A DNA stretch of 64,000 bases from Hyphomicrobiaceae bacterium (GTDB lineage: Bacteria > Pseudomonadota > Alphaproteobacteria > Rhizobiales > Hyphomicrobiaceae), in assembly GCA_025359185.1 (NCBI GenBank), contig JANYHF010000052.1:1-64000 (forward strand), in the 5' to 3' direction. The translations under genes and the position numbers were made by a program. Below the pieces are notes generated by a model. It had not been told where the DNA came from. It saw only the letters and a program-made list of their open reading frames with translations, and did not search any database. Positions 61,439-64,000 of the stretch are shown one piece after another (position 1 is the first letter of the stretch; every line of letters starts with the position of its first letter).

Positions 61439-62686
61439 ATGCAGCAGTTGCGTTGGCTTTCGAGTTTCGGACTTTCGCGTTTGGCGGTGCTTGCGGGCCT
61501 GTTCGGTGCGTTAAGCGCTCCGGCCATGGCCCAAACCTGCGGTGAAGACTACACCATGCAGGACGGCGACAGCCTCGCCAAGATCGCCAGTAAGGTCTAC
61601 GGCAAGTCGTCCCAGTGGACGCTGATCTTTTACGCCAACCAGGACCGGTTCGGGTCTGGCGAATCGTTGCTGGCGCCCGGTTTGGTGATCCGCATTCCGT
61701 GCGTTGGTGCCGCCGCCGCCAAGGTGCCGGAATCCGATCCCATCGCGTCTCAGACCGCCTCACCGCCAGCAACGCCGGCGCTCTCAACCGAGATCAAACG
61801 GATCCAGTTTTTGACAGCGACGGATTTTTCCCCGTTCACCGATAGCTCGTTGCCAAATGGAGGCATGTTGACCGATGTCATCAACACCGCCATGGGACAA
61901 TTCAAAAAGGACAACAATGCGGGCTTTGACTACTCCATTTCTTGGGTCAATGACTGGGCCGCGCATCTGAATCCGCTTCTGTCGACACGCGCCTTTGATA
62001 TGGGGTTTCCCTGGTACAAACCCAATTGCGCCGCCTTCGATGAACTGGACACCAACGCCAAGTTCCGCTGCCAGAAATTCTTCTTCTCAAAGCCTGTATT
62101 CGAGGAACAGGTTCTGATCTTCGTCAGGCAGGATTCGCCGATTAAATTCGAAAACGACAGCGAGATGGTTGGCAAGAAGCTCTGCCGCCCGTCGGGCTAT
62201 TGGACCTTTGATCTTGACGATCAGGGCCGCAATTGGATCAAGGACAAAAAGGTGGTGCTGCTGAGCCCGCCGACGGTGGAAGAGTGTATGCGCCTGTTGG
62301 CTGATGGCAGTGTCGATGCCGTGCCGATCAACGAATTGACCGGCCGTTCGGCGATGATCCGGCTCGATCTCGGGTCCAAATTGCGCGTCATCGAGAAGCC
62401 GCTGTCAATCCTGACGCTGCACGTCATCGTCGCCAAGACGCACCCCAATGCCCGTACACTGATCTATTATGTCAACACGGCATTGGACCGGCTGCGATCG
62501 TCGGGCACGTATGACGCAATCGTGGAAAAACACTTGCAGCAGTTCTGGGATGCGCAAGCCGAGCAGGCGGCGCCCAAAGCAAAGTCTGTCGAGGTACCTC
62601 AAGCTGCCAAGCCCGCCGACACCAAGGCGACTGACACCGCCGCAGTTAGCGCCCCCGCCAAGACCGCAGAACCGGTCAAAAAATAG
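61439..62686 (+). CDS. LysM domain plus solute-binding (SBP_bac_3-like) protein
   Basis: This codes for 415 aa, with a signal peptide ending APAMAQ. A LysM motif (YTMQDGDSLAKIASKVYGKS ... LAPGLVIRIP, residues about 38-87) would bind peptidoglycan. Then residues about 120-375 form an SBP_bac_3-type domain (FLTATDFSPFTDSSLPNGGM, AFDMGFPWYKPNCAAF, GSVDAVPINELTGRSAMIRL). The tail is Ala/Pro/Lys-rich. A cell-wall-anchored binding protein with no permease suggests a sensing or scaffolding role rather than uptake. Confidence 0.8.
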   Translation: MQQLRWLSSFGLSRLAVLAGLFGALSAPAMAQTCGEDYTMQDGDSLAKIASKVYGKSSQWTLIFYANQDRFGSGESLLAPGLVIRIPCVGAAAAKVPESDPIASQTASPPATPALSTEIKRIQFLTATDFSPFTDSSLPNGGMLTDVINTAMGQFKKDNNAGFDYSISWVNDWAAHLNPLLSTRAFDMGFPWYKPNCAAFDELDTNAKFRCQKFFFSKPVFEEQVLIFVRQDSPIKFENDSEMVGKKLCRPSGYWTFDLDDQGRNWIKDKKVVLLSPPTVEECMRLLADGSVDAVPINELTGRSAMIRLDLGSKLRVIEKPLSILTLHVIVAKTHPNARTLIYYVNTALDRLRSSGTYDAIVEKHLQQFWDAQAEQAAPKAKSVEVPQAAKPADTKATDTAAVSAPAKTAEPVKK

Positions 62687-62760
62687 CTGGCCCGGCCTGA
62701 TTATCCTTTGCTTTGGGGCTCCGAATTCAAATTCAGAGGCCCTTGGCCTCATCAACTTCA

Positions 62761-62778
62761 GGGCAGCGAAGGCTGCCC
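62761..62778. terminator. Hairpin between convergent genes
   Basis: GGGCAGC-GAAG-GCTGCCC is a perfect 7-bp stem with a tetraloop between the LysM-SBP gene and the convergent gene at 62818. The flanking T-runs are poor, so it is a candidate bidirectional terminator only. Confidence 0.5.
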
Positions 62779-62817
62779 CCTCCACGGCTATGTTCGGCCG
62801 GGCGCTACTCTCGCCAA

Positions 62818-63726
62818 TTACTGCGCTGCCGCCGTCCGGTCGAGCGACTGCAGAAGCAGATCAACCCGGATGCTCTCAGGCACAGCGCCTTCTTTGATCG
62901 CCAAATCGTACCAGCGCCGGTACCAGCGCCGGGCCTCGGCGATATCGGGACCGGCGTTGGCATGGCCGAGAGTCGATAGATAGTTAGGATCGAACGACCG
63001 CGCCATCGTCAGCGCGCCACCAGATTTCTCGACGGTCTTTTCGCCGATCAACAGCTGGCGCGCCTCGACAATGTGGCCGTGCTCCAGGAGGGATTCCACG
63101 CTCTCACGCAGTGGCGCAGGTTGGGGCGCTTTCAGCACCACTGGATCAACCGGCGCCACCGCAGCGGTGCGAACGATCGCGGCAGCAGGTGTCGTTTGGG
63201 CCGGAACCAGGGTAACGGTTATGGCGTTTTTAGCCGGCACGATTACCGCTGCCGGAGCCGAAGCGGCCTCCACAGGCCGAGGCTGGGCCACGGACGGTCC
63301 CGCCGTTTGCGTAGCGAAGCTGCGCGCGTAAAGGCTCCATGCCGTGGTCGCAACACCTGCGGCCGCGGCGGCTCCAATCGCGGCCGCTGTCAGGATGACC
63401 ACACTCATGCTCATGCGCCCGCGCGGTTTTGTGGAGGGCAGCGCCAAGGCCCGCTCAAGTTCGGCCCGCAGCAGCGGCAAGGGGATCGGCCGTGACGGCG
63501 CCTGGGTCGAAAAATCGAAATCGAGGTCGGGTAGGTCGACGCCTTTGACACGGTTCGCCATCGCGCCCGTGATCGCCCCGCGCACGGCCAGCATCACTTC
63601 ACTCTGCATCGCTGCCAATTCTGGATTGGCGAACCCGCCACGCGCCGTCTCTGGACGCGGTTTTGAGACCGCTCCTTCGTTCCCAGCTGTCGCAGTCTTG
63701 TCACTATCACGGTCAAAATCAGACAC
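62818..63726 (-). CDS. Single-pass membrane protein with TPR/Sel1-like C-terminus
   Basis: This codes for 302 aa, starting at a GTG (AAGGGGG lies upstream). An N-terminal cytoplasmic part (about 100 residues) precedes one membrane helix (about 107-130, VILTAAAIGAAAAAGVATTA). A Pro/Ala-rich periplasmic linker follows, and then a helical end (ESLLEHGHIVEARQLLIGEK; DIAEARRWYRRWYDLAIKEG) resembling TPR or Sel1 repeats. Its location beside the LysM and double-SBP genes suggests membership of the same envelope system. No named family is assigned. Confidence 0.7.
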   Translation of the reverse strand: MSDFDRDSDKTATAGNEGAVSKPRPETARGGFANPELAAMQSEVMLAVRGAITGAMANRVKGVDLPDLDFDFSTQAPSRPIPLPLLRAELERALALPSTKPRGRMSMSVVILTAAAIGAAAAAGVATTAWSLYARSFATQTAGPSVAQPRPVEAASAPAAVIVPAKNAITVTLVPAQTTPAAAIVRTAAVAPVDPVVLKAPQPAPLRESVESLLEHGHIVEARQLLIGEKTVEKSGGALTMARSFDPNYLSTLGHANAGPDIAEARRWYRRWYDLAIKEGAVPESIRVDLLLQSLDRTAAAQ

Positions 63727-64000
63727 CGTGAACCCCCTTACAAAGACACAAACTCAACGGACGGCTTCGGCTTTTGGCCGTTTTTGCGCCCTTGAGAACC
63801 AACCACCACATTGAAGGTTAAGTTGTGGATTGAACAATAAAACCTGTGGGCATCTTCACTGCGCCCGTCTCCGCCTCGCGTTGTCCTATACACCGCAAGT
63901 TCTTGATCCAAATGTGGCAAAAGGGGTTGTGGAACCGTCCACATTTGTCCCGCTTTCACCGTAAATCAGCCTCACTCGCGCGGCACTTAAGGTTTGGCTG
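63727..64000. other. Upstream region at right edge
   Basis: No gene is supported. It presumably carries the promoter of the single-pass membrane protein gene. The short track ORF (63738-63959, minus) has no recognisable features. Confidence 0.4.

Overview
The window looks like chromosomal DNA of a GC-rich alphaproteobacterium, most likely a member of the Hyphomicrobiales (Rhizobiales). The basis is two tandem porins with the rhizobial-type N-terminus, an invasion-associated-locus-B (IalB) family protein, general-stress promoters of the EcfG type (GGAAC-N16-CGTT), a decayed PhyR gene, and an ilvE / MarR / response regulator / kinase block resembling the petP-petR neighbourhood. The genus cannot be fixed from this window alone.

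Region 1 (1-10.7 kb) is a mobile-element graveyard next to a tRNA-Asn gene. It holds the end of an IS66-type element at the left edge, an internally deleted IS66 derivative with both ends intact (7146-7695), a broken IS21 istA, a frameshifted large serine recombinase, a possible group II intron fragment, prophage packaging remnants (ParB-like domain, DUF5681, terminase large subunit) and an integrase fragment. Live-looking cargo sits among these remains: small stress genes (62-aa hydrophilic protein, DUF1328, CsbD) with EcfG promoters, and a module coding for a DUF4142 protein, a cupredoxin, an ECF sigma factor and a Tat-exported truncated globin. Three copies of one promoter motif (GGGAACYTTT-N12-CRTCYAAT) precede its three transcription units, which suggests a self-contained sigma regulon.

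Region 2 (11-31.2 kb) is metabolism and transport: a sugar-type dehydrogenase, glnK-amtB behind a sigma-54 promoter, a fructokinase-like kinase, an orphan OmpR-type regulator, a ROK regulator / sugar ABC transporter / SDR operon, DUF2252, a cobalt-type nitrile hydratase operon with two full-length beta subunits, a 5'-nucleotidase-like enzyme, an S9 peptidase, a curlin-repeat protein and methylmalonate-semialdehyde dehydrogenase (mmsA).

Region 3 (31.17-32.7 kb) is unusual. The last 45 bp around the mmsA stop codon occur three times at about 0.4-kb spacing. Each copy is followed by a small toxin-antitoxin-like or accessory gene (MNT/HEPN, DUF433/DUF5615, Uma2), and in the first two cassettes the second gene is truncated.

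Region 4 (32.8-53.9 kb) is mostly core genes: a YegD-like Hsp70, glnD (which modifies GlnK), a DMT exporter, two small secreted proteins, two porins, a UbiH-type hydroxylase, an LpxL-type acyltransferase, a membrane methyltransferase, hspQ, an ialB homologue, a YejA-like binding protein, csaA, ilvE and a MarR-regulator-kinase operon.

Region 5 (53.9-64 kb) starts with a small accessory islet (an unrecognised 289-aa protein and a second broken DUF433/DUF5615 pair). It continues with secG, ruvX and dapE. It ends with a poorly described envelope cluster: a two-pass membrane protein, a double solute-binding-domain protein, a LysM plus solute-binding protein and a single-pass membrane protein. A family of G/C-rich palindromic repeats sits in several intergenic gaps, mostly between convergent genes.
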